A DNA stretch of 30,293 nt, taken from NCBI GenBank assembly GCA_964393795.1, contig CAYMWA010000026.1, positions 1 to 30,293 on the forward strand. The letters run 5' to 3'. The translations under genes and the position numbers were made by a program. This document shows, in pieces, positions 6,930 to 15,453 of the stretch (its first letter is position 1; each line of letters begins with the position of its first letter). Origin of the DNA: Chryseosolibacter sp964393795 (GTDB lineage Bacteria; Bacteroidota; Bacteroidia; Cytophagales; Cyclobacteriaceae). The notes under the pieces are model-generated. The model made no database searches. It saw only the letters and a program-made list of their open reading frames with translations, and was not told the DNA's origin.

Positions 6930-8485
6930 AAACGGTTATACAATCGTGCCCACTTCAACAGCTGATTCCTGAAAGACGGAAGCAACTGATGAGGCTTCAG
7001 GCGCCAGAGCCAGTTCTGCTTGATCGATGCCGGCAGGTTCATGCGCGCACTCTCATCCAGTCCGAGCACATCCTGCAAAGGCAAGATGACAATCTTCGCT
7101 ACTGACGCGTACGCCATCCTTCCGAGTACAAGGTGTATGGTGTTCTGACCGATACCTGGCTGATCCACGTATTGTTTCAGGTTGGCGCGTACATCGTGCC
7201 GTGTATCTTTCAACCACCATCCAACAGTGGTATTGTTGTCATGCGTACCCGTATAGACGACAAAATTAGGTGTGTAGTTGTGTGGAATATAATCTGACGT
7301 TACCATGTTGTCGCCAAAAGCAAACTGCAGAACTTTCATGCCCGGGAATCCGAACGCATCGCGCAGCGCAAACACTGACGCGTCCACGTCTCCAAGGTCT
7401 TCCGCCACGAAGGCAAGTTTACCGAGCTTCTGTTCAAGGACTTGAAATATCCCGGCGCCAGGCCCCTTCCGCCATTTTCCGTTGACAGCGGTCTTCTCTC
7501 CTGCCGGCACTTCCCAATACGCAACAAAGGCGCGAAAATGATCGAGGCGCACCAGGTCAAATAACTCGAAGTTTTTGCGAATGCGATCGACCCACCAACC
7601 GTAACCTTTCTTTTTCAGCACATCCCAGCGAAACACAGGCATGCCCCACAACTGGCCTTTTGAATTGAAGTAGTCGGGAGGCACGCCAGCAATGCCCTTG
7701 ATTCGCTGCGCACTGTCGAGTTTGAATATTCCGGGGTTGGCCCACACGTCGGCAGAGTCATAGCTGACGTAAAACGGCACATCGCCGAACATCAGGATAT
7801 CGCGTTCATTGCAATAGGCCTTCAATGCCTTCCATTGTCGGTCGAAAATATATTGCAACCACTTCACCTTGTTGATGCGCTCCTGGTGAAAGCGATTGAT
7901 ATCTGCGAGCGCTCTTGAATGACGTTGTCGGTACGGCGTCGGCCACTGATACCAGGGGGCATTCTTGTGGTGGTCTTTTAACACGATGTAAAGGGCAAAG
8001 TCATCCAACCACCAGGCCTCACGTGTGCAAAATTCACGAAAAGACTGGAGGGCCTTCTGGTTTTTGAGGAACGTGCGGAAGGCGCTTTCAAACAGCACAT
8101 CGCGAACGCGCTCTGCTTCAGTAAAATTGGCCTTTCCGGTGTTGAGGATCTGCAACCTCTTTACCTCGGTGGCGGTAAGCAGGTTATCTTCCACCAGTTT
8201 CTCCGGGCTGATCAGCAAAGGATTTCCCGCGATAGCGGATACGGCGCTGTAGGGTGAATAGTGTTGGTCTTTGCCTGTCGGATTGAGCGGAAGCATTTGC
8301 CAATAGCGTTGTCCGGCCTGTCTGAGGAAGTCGGCAAACTTTTCCGCCTCGGGCCCGAGGTCGCCAACACCAAATGCGGACGGCAAGGAGGTGATGTGTA
8401 GCAGGATGCCTGCGCCCCTGGCACTTGCATCGTGTACTTTCTTCGTTGCTTTCGATGACGGCTTTGCCTTTGCTGCCTGCGTCAT
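6926..8485 (-). CDS. malQ: 4-alpha-glucanotransferase (amylomaltase), GH77
   Basis: 519 aa. MalQ transfers 4-alpha-glucan segments between maltodextrins, releasing glucose and lengthening chains. The GH77 start signature RGAGILLHITSLPS appears at about 23-36, followed by GDLGPEA and QMLPLNPTG. Catalytic residues visible are nucleophile Asp315 (VRLDHFRAF), acid/base Glu362 (FVAEDLGD) and Asp416 (TGTHDNNT). The first 22 residues are a Lys/Ala-rich extension without a hydrophobic segment, so the enzyme is cytoplasmic. Its ATG overlaps the glgX stop as ATGA, implying translational coupling. It would act on the short chains released by GlgX and supply longer maltodextrin to TreY. Confidence 0.96.
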   Translation of the reverse strand: MTQAAKAKPSSKATKKVHDASARGAGILLHITSLPSAFGVGDLGPEAEKFADFLRQAGQRYWQMLPLNPTGKDQHYSPYSAVSAIAGNPLLISPEKLVEDNLLTATEVKRLQILNTGKANFTEAERVRDVLFESAFRTFLKNQKALQSFREFCTREAWWLDDFALYIVLKDHHKNAPWYQWPTPYRQRHSRALADINRFHQERINKVKWLQYIFDRQWKALKAYCNERDILMFGDVPFYVSYDSADVWANPGIFKLDSAQRIKGIAGVPPDYFNSKGQLWGMPVFRWDVLKKKGYGWWVDRIRKNFELFDLVRLDHFRAFVAYWEVPAGEKTAVNGKWRKGPGAGIFQVLEQKLGKLAFVAEDLGDVDASVFALRDAFGFPGMKVLQFAFGDNMVTSDYIPHNYTPNFVVYTGTHDNNTTVGWWLKDTRHDVRANLKQYVDQPGIGQNTIHLVLGRMAYASVAKIVILPLQDVLGLDESARMNLPASIKQNWLWRLKPHQLLPSFRNQLLKWARLYNRL

Positions 8486-10647
8486 GCCTTCGGATTTAGT
8501 AACAGAATAACCGAACGTCCCTGAACCTCTAGTTCCGCTTTCGGTTGAAAAGTGGCACCCTCCTGAATCACGCCCTCGAAGGTATCAAGAATTATCCGCC
8601 ATTCCTTTCCATATTTGGCTTCCGGCAGGGAAAATGTGAGGGGTTCATGATGGGCATTGAAGATCACATAGAACGAGTCGTCCACGATAGGATCGCCAGT
8701 GGCGCTCATCATGTGGATACCCTCACCGTTGAGATAGATGCCCAGCGATTTGGCGAAGGATGTGTTCCAATGCTCATCACTCATTTCCGTACCGTCAGGA
8801 AGGAACCAGTGGATGTCTTCCAGGTCCAGGCCTTTGATCGGTCGCCCCTGAAACCACTTCCGCCGACAGAAGCAAGGGTGGTCCAGCCGAAGATGAATCA
8901 GCTTCCCGGTGAACTCGATCAACTCAGTGTCCGCCTGCTCCCAATCATGCCACGATATCTCGTTGTCCTGGCAGTAGGCGTTGTTATTTCCCTGCTGTGT
9001 ACGACTCATTTCATCGCCGGCAAGCAACATTGGCACGCCCTGTGAAAGAAATAAAGTCGCCAGCATGTTTCGCTTTTGACGCGCCCGCAATGTCAGGACT
9101 TCCTCGTTATTGGTAGGCCCTTCTTCTCCACAGTTCCATGAACGGTTGTGATTTTCGCCGTCGCGATTGTCTTCTCCGTTGGCTTCGTTGTGTTTTTCGT
9201 TGTATGATACGAGGTCGTGCAGCGTAAAGCCATCATGGGCAGTGATGAAGTTGATGCTCGCCGTCGGTCTTCGGTAGTCGCCCTCGTACAGGTCGGGACT
9301 TCCGGTAAACCGTGCGGCGAATTCGCCGAGCATGCTGTCTGCCCCACGCCAGTAGTCGCGGATGCAGTCGCGGTACTTGCCATTCCACTCCGTCCAGCCG
9401 GGTGGAAAGTTTCCGACCTGATATCCTCCTTCTCCGACATCCCACGGCTCGGCAATCAGTTTCACCTGTGAGATCACCGGATCCTGGTGGATGACATCAA
9501 AGAACGAGCTGAGTTTGCGCACTTCGTGCAGTTCCCGCGCCAGTGCCGAAGCGAGGTCGAACCGAAATCCGTCGACGCGCATTTCCAGAATCCAGTAGCG
9601 CAGGCTATCCATCATCAGTCGCAGCACATTAGGCTGGTTGGCGCGAAGTGTATTACCTGTACCAGTGTAGTCATTGTAGTAGCGCTTGTTGTCTTCGACA
9701 AGCCGGTAATAGGAAGCATTGTCAATTCCCTTAAACGAGAGCGTGGGGCCGAGATGGTTGCCCTCAGCCGTATGGTTGTACACCACATCAAGGATCACCT
9801 CGATGCCCGCCTTGTGTAACGCTTTCACCATGGTCTTGAACTCGTTAACGTGTTCCCATGTGTCAGCGCCCTTCGAATACCGAATGTCAGGAGCAAAAAA
9901 TCCGATGCTGTTGTACCCCCAGTAGTTGGTCAAACCCCTTTCCACAAGATGCCGGTCGGCGACAAAGTGATGGACGGGCAGCAACTCGACGGCCGTGACG
10001 CCGAGACGTTTCAAATACTCAATGGTGGCCGGATGGCCCATCGCCGCATAGGTGCCGCGGATTTCCGGTGGAATGTCGGGGCGGCGCTGCGTGAAACCCT
10101 TCACGTGTGTTTCGTAAATGACTGATCGGTGATACGGCACCAGGGGCTTCCTGTCTCCCTCCCAATCAAAACTGGCGTCTATCACTACGCTCTTGGGAAT
10201 AAATGGAGCACTGTCGGTCGTGCTGATCGCCAGGTCTTCTTCCTTCCCTTTGACATCATAGCCGAAAAGCGCATCGTCCCATTCGATGGTGCCGGCAATG
10301 GCCTTCGCATAGGGATCAATCAACAGTTTGGCAGGATTGAATCGGTGACCCTCCGCCGGGTTATAGGGGCCGTGAACCCGGTAGCCGTATAATTGTCCCG
10401 GCTTGATGCCCGGTAGATAAACGTGGTACATCTGGTGCGTTCTCTCCGTCATCCTAATGATTTCACGTTGGGTCTCGCCCATTTTCTGATCAAACAGGCA
10501 CAACTCAACGCCGGTGGCATTCTCTGCAAAAAGGGCAAAGTTAACGCCTTCTCCGTCCCAGGTTGCGCCCATGGGATGTGGAATTCCGGGATATTTCTTG
10601 ATGCTCAATGTGATGTGGGTTAAGTGGTATTCCGCGGTTTCACGCAC
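8482..10647 (-). CDS. glgX: Glycogen debranching enzyme GlgX (GH13, isoamylase type)
   Basis: 721 aa. GlgX hydrolyses alpha-1,6 branch points of glycogen limit dextrins. A CBM48-like N-terminal domain (PHPMGATWDGEGVNFALFAENA, shown here only to its first 20: PHPMGATWDGEGVNFALFAE) is followed by the GH13 barrel. Catalytic residues are Asp364 (FRFDLASAL), Glu400 (LIAEPWD) and Asp472 (TAHDGFTLHDL). The C-terminal beta domain ends in RSVILLLNPKA. The start is a GTG at 10647; a TTG at 10608 would place the family motif at a more usual distance and cannot be excluded. It lies 33 bases after the GH57 gene and overlaps malQ by ATGA. No signal peptide is seen, so it acts on intracellular glycogen. Confidence 0.95.
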   Translation of the reverse strand: MRETAEYHLTHITLSIKKYPGIPHPMGATWDGEGVNFALFAENATGVELCLFDQKMGETQREIIRMTERTHQMYHVYLPGIKPGQLYGYRVHGPYNPAEGHRFNPAKLLIDPYAKAIAGTIEWDDALFGYDVKGKEEDLAISTTDSAPFIPKSVVIDASFDWEGDRKPLVPYHRSVIYETHVKGFTQRRPDIPPEIRGTYAAMGHPATIEYLKRLGVTAVELLPVHHFVADRHLVERGLTNYWGYNSIGFFAPDIRYSKGADTWEHVNEFKTMVKALHKAGIEVILDVVYNHTAEGNHLGPTLSFKGIDNASYYRLVEDNKRYYNDYTGTGNTLRANQPNVLRLMMDSLRYWILEMRVDGFRFDLASALARELHEVRKLSSFFDVIHQDPVISQVKLIAEPWDVGEGGYQVGNFPPGWTEWNGKYRDCIRDYWRGADSMLGEFAARFTGSPDLYEGDYRRPTASINFITAHDGFTLHDLVSYNEKHNEANGEDNRDGENHNRSWNCGEEGPTNNEEVLTLRARQKRNMLATLFLSQGVPMLLAGDEMSRTQQGNNNAYCQDNEISWHDWEQADTELIEFTGKLIHLRLDHPCFCRRKWFQGRPIKGLDLEDIHWFLPDGTEMSDEHWNTSFAKSLGIYLNGEGIHMMSATGDPIVDDSFYVIFNAHHEPLTFSLPEAKYGKEWRIILDTFEGVIQEGATFQPKAELEVQGRSVILLLNPKA

Positions 10648-10680
10648 CGCTGCATGACTACGGAAAAAAATATACCCGGC

Positions 10681-11991
10681 TTAACGGTGCTCGGGAATAT
10701 CGGGTGGCGGCGGTACCGTCTCCCGTTTTAATGGCAATGCCGGTGTTGCTTCCTGCTCGTTGCGATGGCGGGTCAGTGTGTTCGGATCGTCAGGTTGCGC
10801 GGCGGTTGACTGCAACTTCTCCTCGCTGACCCGATGACGAAGATGGGTGACCACGTTCATATAGCTAATAAACGCCTCATATGACGACGGGAACGGACTG
10901 AAATAGGAATGAACGCTTCCGTCATTGTCGGTCTTCACTGACATGTAATAGAAATGGTCGCTTGTCTGCAGGTATCGCCAGCAGTTTAACAATTTCCTGT
11001 TGTTGAGCGCCTTGATATCTCCCTCTGGTTTCATGACGGACTCGAAAGCATCACGCTGCATGTCGTTGCCGAGCCAGGCCGACAAGTCGCGCTCGTTATC
11101 GGCCCACGACAGATGCGTTGGAACAGACAACGGTTCGGTCGATGCCTGCAGGCGAACAGCTTCGGATGGAAAAATCATCCGGTAAGTGTCGCTGTTGCCT
11201 GCTGCCATAAGAAGACCGCGGAGGAAGTCGAATATGCCGCTGTCTGCTTTGTGGTGTTCTCCAAAGGTTTCATAGTCCATGGCAAGTAGCACAAAGTTTT
11301 CAGGCTGGGGAATTGATTCAAGCCAGTGCATAAATTGCGCTACCTTGAGAGGATGGCCGCCCTCGCAAAAGCGAAAGGCGATGTCATCGCTCAGGCGATA
11401 ATTGCGCAAAAGGATTTTGAAGTCCGGCGCATCCGGATGTACGTACAGAGAATGGGGTGTGCGGACGCCGAGCACCTTTTCATGCCCTTCGGTAATGACA
11501 CCCTGGTAGCCCATCATCGCGATCCGCTTCCCGATCTCATCATTGTATATGAGTTCAGTGTTGCGGAAGACGACGGGCCGGACGCCAAACAGTTCGTAGA
11601 GCTTTTCCGCGTGCAGCAGTACCTGCCCTTCGAATTCATCACCTGCCGTCAGGCTTGCGAGCGAATGATAGAACGTTTCTCCGAGAAACTCCACCTGACC
11701 TGTCTGCGCCAGTCTTTGGAAGCCGGTCAGCACTTCCGGCGCATAGGCTTCAAGTTGCTCGATGACGACGCCGGACAGCGAGAAAACGACCTTTACGCCC
11801 GGGTTTGATTTGAGTACGTCAAGCAGCAGCCGGTTTGCCGGAAGGTAGCACTGTTCGGCGATACGGCGAACGATGTCTTCATTGAGTGCATCGTTGAAAT
11901 ACGGTGGCGAACCGGCGATCTCAAAAAAATTGATATTGTGCAGTCTACGGGGCTGGTGAACCTGAAAGTACAGGATCAGGTGCTTCGTCAT
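10681..11991 (-). CDS. Glycoside hydrolase family 57, alpha-amylase-like
   Basis: 436 aa from the ATG at 11991. The open frame continues 64 codons upstream, but that part overlaps the glycosyltransferase gene and has no family resemblance. The chosen start lies 4 bases after the preceding TGA. GH57 enzymes are retaining alpha-glucan hydrolases or transferases. Family regions visible are YFQVHQPRRL (8-17), FLGETFYHSLASL (102-114), the nucleophile segment VFRNTELIY with Glu146, and the acid segment MDYETFGEHH with Asp239. The last 50 or so residues are Pro/Glu-rich and probably disordered. Specificity (amylase or glucanotransferase) cannot be set from sequence. Its close coupling to the GT upstream suggests that the two act together in glucan turnover. 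Confidence 0.9.
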   Translation of the reverse strand: MTKHLILYFQVHQPRRLHNINFFEIAGSPPYFNDALNEDIVRRIAEQCYLPANRLLLDVLKSNPGVKVVFSLSGVVIEQLEAYAPEVLTGFQRLAQTGQVEFLGETFYHSLASLTAGDEFEGQVLLHAEKLYELFGVRPVVFRNTELIYNDEIGKRIAMMGYQGVITEGHEKVLGVRTPHSLYVHPDAPDFKILLRNYRLSDDIAFRFCEGGHPLKVAQFMHWLESIPQPENFVLLAMDYETFGEHHKADSGIFDFLRGLLMAAGNSDTYRMIFPSEAVRLQASTEPLSVPTHLSWADNERDLSAWLGNDMQRDAFESVMKPEGDIKALNNRKLLNCWRYLQTSDHFYYMSVKTDNDGSVHSYFSPFPSSYEAFISYMNVVTHLRHRVSEEKLQSTAAQPDDPNTLTRHRNEQEATPALPLKRETVPPPPDIPEHR

Positions 11992-11995
11992 TGTA

Positions 11996-13420
11996 TCAGT
12001 GCTGCCGGGAGATAAGTTCATGATAGACCAGTTTAACCTCGTTGGCGGCCTTGTCCCAGGTGAGGCGTTCGATGTGCTGCTTGCCTTTTTGCCGCAGCAC
12101 ATTGGATAAACTTTTGTACCGAAGCACGCTGCAAACCGCCGCAGCAAGCGCCGTCGTGTCCCAAAAGTCGACTTTGATGGCATGCGGCATCACCTCAGCG
12201 ACACCGGACTGCCTGGAAAGAATTACCGGAACACCACCCTGTATGGCCTCCAGCGGCGCGATGCCAAAAGGCTCGGATACAGACGGCATCACATAGACAT
12301 CGGTCATCGACCAGATCCGGTCTACCTGATCGCCGGAGAGGAAACCGGTGAAGTGAAAGTACGCACTCCGGTTAAGTTGTGCAACCCTTTCAATGATCTG
12401 CGGAAGCAGGTCGCCGGCGCCGGCTATGATGAAATGCGCGTCAGGAAATTCCTGAAGCACCTTTTGAGCGGCCTCTACAAAATACCACGGTCCCTTCTGA
12501 TGGGTCACGCGACCGAGGAAGGTGACAAAATGCGAAGCGATTGCCGGGAAGTCGAATGGGCCGGCATCTTCCTTTGGTCTTATGCCGTTGTGAACGACAC
12601 TGATCTTTTCTGCAGGCACATGATATTTCTTTATGAGGATGTCGCGGGTCCAGTGACTTACCGCGATGACGCTATCGGCCTCATGGAGTCCTACCCGTTC
12701 AATCTCGAGTACTATTTCGTTTGCTCCGGTACCCGCACGGTCGTACTCGGTGGAATGAACATGGACAATCAGCGGCTTCCCGGATTTTCGCTTTGCCGCA
12801 ACACCGGCTGGAAACGTCATCCAGTCGTGCGCGTGAATAACGTCAAAGCGGTGTTCCTCTGCCAGCGTCGCCCCTACCCGGGCAAAGTGGTCTACCTCCT
12901 CCATCAGGTGCTTCCCGTATGTACCTGAAAACAGATATCGCTCATGTGCGCGACCACTTTCGGCCTGCGCAAGCATGTGTTCGACAAAAACCTCCGCTGC
13001 CCCATGATATGACGTCTGATGCATCGCATAGTTCCAGCTGCGCAAGTCGCGTATCGAAGTCGTTTCTTCCATAGAGAACGGAGGCGTGTAGGGCGACAAT
13101 GCTGCGTCTGCTTCAAGATAGGTCAGGCGCTCCATCCATTCCGCGTCTTCGGAGGTCGGCGTTGCTTGACCGGATGCAGCGCGCATCATCCTTTGCTCGC
13201 TAGTCGGCATCGCTTTCGCGCGCCAGGTACGCCGTTTCCGCCCCCCAACACTACTGGCGTTGATAAGGAAAGCCTCTCTTTCACTCCCGAACAATCGCGG
13301 TACGACGAACAACACGTCCACCCCGGCTTGCATCAAAGCTTTCGTCAACCCAAAACAAGCGGTGCCAAGACCGCCTGAAATATGCGGTGGAAATTCCCAC
13401 CCAAACATCAAAACTTTCAT
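11996..13420 (-). CDS. GT-B glycosyltransferase, glycogen synthase-like (GT4/GT5 type)
   Basis: 474 aa. The N-terminal Rossmann domain begins MKVLMFGWEFPPHISGGLG, where the SGGLG loop matches the glycogen synthase/GT4 donor-acceptor loop. HAHDWMTFPAGVAAK (197-211) is a further family segment. The C-terminal donor domain has FLGRVTHQKG (301-310) and the retaining-GT E-x7-E pair, Glu383 and Glu391, in SEPFGIAPLEA. A charged stretch at about 50-165 is longer than in compact GT4 enzymes. It is probably an ADP- or UDP-glucose alpha-glucan synthase, inferred from the neighbouring glycogen enzymes rather than proven by sequence. It is first in a five-gene minus-strand operon and divergent from treZ across a 202-base regulatory gap. 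Confidence 0.85.
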   Translation of the reverse strand: MKVLMFGWEFPPHISGGLGTACFGLTKALMQAGVDVLFVVPRLFGSEREAFLINASSVGGRKRRTWRAKAMPTSEQRMMRAASGQATPTSEDAEWMERLTYLEADAALSPYTPPFSMEETTSIRDLRSWNYAMHQTSYHGAAEVFVEHMLAQAESGRAHERYLFSGTYGKHLMEEVDHFARVGATLAEEHRFDVIHAHDWMTFPAGVAAKRKSGKPLIVHVHSTEYDRAGTGANEIVLEIERVGLHEADSVIAVSHWTRDILIKKYHVPAEKISVVHNGIRPKEDAGPFDFPAIASHFVTFLGRVTHQKGPWYFVEAAQKVLQEFPDAHFIIAGAGDLLPQIIERVAQLNRSAYFHFTGFLSGDQVDRIWSMTDVYVMPSVSEPFGIAPLEAIQGGVPVILSRQSGVAEVMPHAIKVDFWDTTALAAAVCSVLRYKSLSNVLRQKGKQHIERLTWDKAANEVKLVYHELISRQH

Positions 13421-13622
13421 AACTTCGGGTACTCCTCAGCTTTTGCACAGCAGTATAAAAAGCCTGTGCCTTGACGCTTACCCTGAACGTTGGACGTTAC
13501 CGGCCATCAGAAAGACGTCGCTAATGGCACCGGTCAAGTTTCGGACCGGTACTCTTTATTTTTCGCCATGCGAAGTTGGAATCAGCAGCGGACAAAAGGC
13601 ATGGCATGAAAATGATCACTGA
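13421..13622. promoter_or_regulatory. Divergent promoter region with ACCGGTC-N8-GACCGGT dyad
   Basis: This gap separates the minus-strand glucan operon from treZ-treY. At 13529-13535 and 13544-13550 lies a perfect 7-bp inverted repeat with 8 bases between the arms, a typical site for a dimeric repressor or activator. A TATTTTTC octamer at 13557-13564, on the treZ strand, differs from the -7 consensus TAnnTTTG by one base and starts 6 bases after the dyad. No -33 match is clear. The dyad could therefore control treZ directly and both operons jointly. No regulator gene is adjacent. Confidence 0.5.
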
Positions 13623-15449
13623 ATGAACCAAAAATTAAATATGCCACCTGCCGTTGGATCGCGACTCTCTCAAAACAACTGCACCTTTACGGTTTGGGCT
13701 CCCTTCAAGAAAAGTGTTGAACTTGTCATTCAGCATCGCGATGCCGTGCCTATGGAACCTTCGGATCACGGGTACTGGACGGCTGTGGTGTCCGGCATCC
13801 ATGCGGGCACTCAATACAGGTTTAAGCTGGACGGCGCGAAGCCACTACCTGATCCCGCGTCGCGGGCGCAACCGGAAGGCGTCCACGGCCCCTCGTCGGT
13901 CGTAGAGGAAGCGTTCCCCTGGACAGACGAAAAATGGACGGGACTGCCACTTGGCGACATGGTGATCTATGAACTCCACGTCGGAACCTTTACCCCTGCT
14001 GGGGATTTTTCAGGGATCATCGAAAAACTTCCCTATCTGCAAGACCTCGGCATCAATGCGATTGAACTCATGCCGGTGGCTCAATTTCCCGGCCGCCGCA
14101 ATTGGGGATACGACGGCGTATATCCGTTCGCCGTGCAGGACAGCTATGGTGGCGCGATCGGTCTCAAGCAACTGGTCAACGCCGCACACAATGCCGGCAT
14201 AGCCGTGATCCTGGATGTAGTGTACAACCACCAGGGACCGGAAGGAAACTACCTGTCGGAATATGGCCCCTACTTTACCGACAAATACAAAACCGGCTGG
14301 GGACAAGCCATTAACTTCGACGATGCCTGGTGCGACGGCGTGCGGAACTTCTACTGGCAAAATGCCTTGATGTGGCTCGATGAATTCCGCATCGACGGAC
14401 TTCGTCTCGATGCCGTGCACGCCATATGGGATTTCAGTGCGCACCACTTCGTCGAGGAATTGGCTGAAAAGGTGGAGGCACTCGAACAGGCAAGACAGCG
14501 AAAGAAGGTCCTCATCGCTGAATTCGACCTCAACAACCCCCGCTACATCCAGTCGCGCCAACGCGGAGGCTATGGGTTGCATGGACAGTGGATCGACGAA
14601 TTCCATCACGCACTGCACTCGCTGGTCACAGGAGAAACGAATGGCTATTACGAGGATTTCGGAGGCACCGAGCACATGACCAAGGCATTGCGCGACGCCT
14701 ATGTTTACACCGGGCAATATTCGCAGCACCGAAAAAAGCGTTTTGGAAGGGAACCGGTCGGAACCACCTACGACCAGTTCGTTGTGTTTGCCCAAAATCA
14801 CGATCAAACGGGAAACCGAATGCTTGGCGACCGGCTGGCGGCATTGACATCACACGAAGGCCTCAAGCTGGCAGCGGCAACTTATCTGTTATCACCGGCG
14901 GTGCCCATGCTTTTTATGGGTGAAGAGTATGGCGAGCGAAAACCCTTTCAATACTTTATCAGCCACACCGACGATCACCTTGTCGAGTTGGTCAGAAAAG
15001 GCCGAAAAGCAGAATTCGCTTACTTCAAATGGCAAGGCGAGGTGCCGGACCCGCAATCAGAAAAGACCTTTAACGATTGCATATTATCATGGGCTGTCAC
15101 CACGGCGCCCGATGCAAAGAAGCTTTTTGAGTATTATAAGTGGCTCATCGACTTCAGACGGCGGCCAGCCATGCAAGGCCGTACACGCGACTCGCTCCGC
15201 ATCCTGTCGGCGGCCGAAGGTATCATATGCTACGAACGCAGGGGTGCGAATGGCGACCGTATTGTCGTCGTCCTTAATTTTAATAAGCACCGCATATCCT
15301 TTCAGCTTCCTTCCGATGCGGCATACCGCGCATGCTTCGACAGCGCCGCCTCTGTTTGGAACGGCCCCAGGGACACACCCCTCCAGTCCGTCGGACGGAA
15401 TCAACCGTTTGACATTTTTCCTGAATCCGCAATGATCTTTGAATCCTGA
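13623..15449 (+). CDS. treZ: Malto-oligosyltrehalose trehalohydrolase (TreZ), GH13
   Basis: 608 aa. TreZ hydrolyses the terminal trehalose unit from maltooligosyl trehalose, the second step of the TreY/TreZ route. The N-terminal CBM48-like domain (about 10-100; FTVWAPFKKSVELV) is followed by VIYELHVGTFTPAGDF, typical of TreZ, and then the barrel. Catalytic residues are Asp263 (LRLDAVHAI), Glu300 (LIAEFDLNN) and Asp394 (QNHDQTGNR). MPMLFMGEEYGE appears here as VPMLFMGEEYGERKPF. ATG 13623 is used; Met7 is an alternative. The gene opens the plus-strand treZ-treY operon, with treY beginning 4 bases after its stop. Confidence 0.95.
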   Translation: MNQKLNMPPAVGSRLSQNNCTFTVWAPFKKSVELVIQHRDAVPMEPSDHGYWTAVVSGIHAGTQYRFKLDGAKPLPDPASRAQPEGVHGPSSVVEEAFPWTDEKWTGLPLGDMVIYELHVGTFTPAGDFSGIIEKLPYLQDLGINAIELMPVAQFPGRRNWGYDGVYPFAVQDSYGGAIGLKQLVNAAHNAGIAVILDVVYNHQGPEGNYLSEYGPYFTDKYKTGWGQAINFDDAWCDGVRNFYWQNALMWLDEFRIDGLRLDAVHAIWDFSAHHFVEELAEKVEALEQARQRKKVLIAEFDLNNPRYIQSRQRGGYGLHGQWIDEFHHALHSLVTGETNGYYEDFGGTEHMTKALRDAYVYTGQYSQHRKKRFGREPVGTTYDQFVVFAQNHDQTGNRMLGDRLAALTSHEGLKLAAATYLLSPAVPMLFMGEEYGERKPFQYFISHTDDHLVELVRKGRKAEFAYFKWQGEVPDPQSEKTFNDCILSWAVTTAPDAKKLFEYYKWLIDFRRRPAMQGRTRDSLRILSAAEGIICYERRGANGDRIVVVLNFNKHRISFQLPSDAAYRACFDSAASVWNGPRDTPLQSVGRNQPFDIFPESAMIFES

Positions 15450-15453
15450 ACAA

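Noticed and set aside
11992..12183. 64-codon N-terminal extension of the GH57 frame
   Set aside because: It overlaps the upstream glycosyltransferase out of frame and is Arg/Ser/Cys-rich without family similarity. The ATG at 11991 gives the expected GH57 start, 4 bases after the preceding stop.
13260..13622. Plus-strand frame of 120 codons ending at the treZ start
   Set aside because: Its first half is antisense to the glycosyltransferase and the remainder is promoter DNA with a dyad; no family resemblance.
14010..14807. Long minus-strand frame opposite treZ (265 codons)
   Set aside because: It is a mirror of a conserved TreZ coding frame, with no recognisable domain; treZ is certain.
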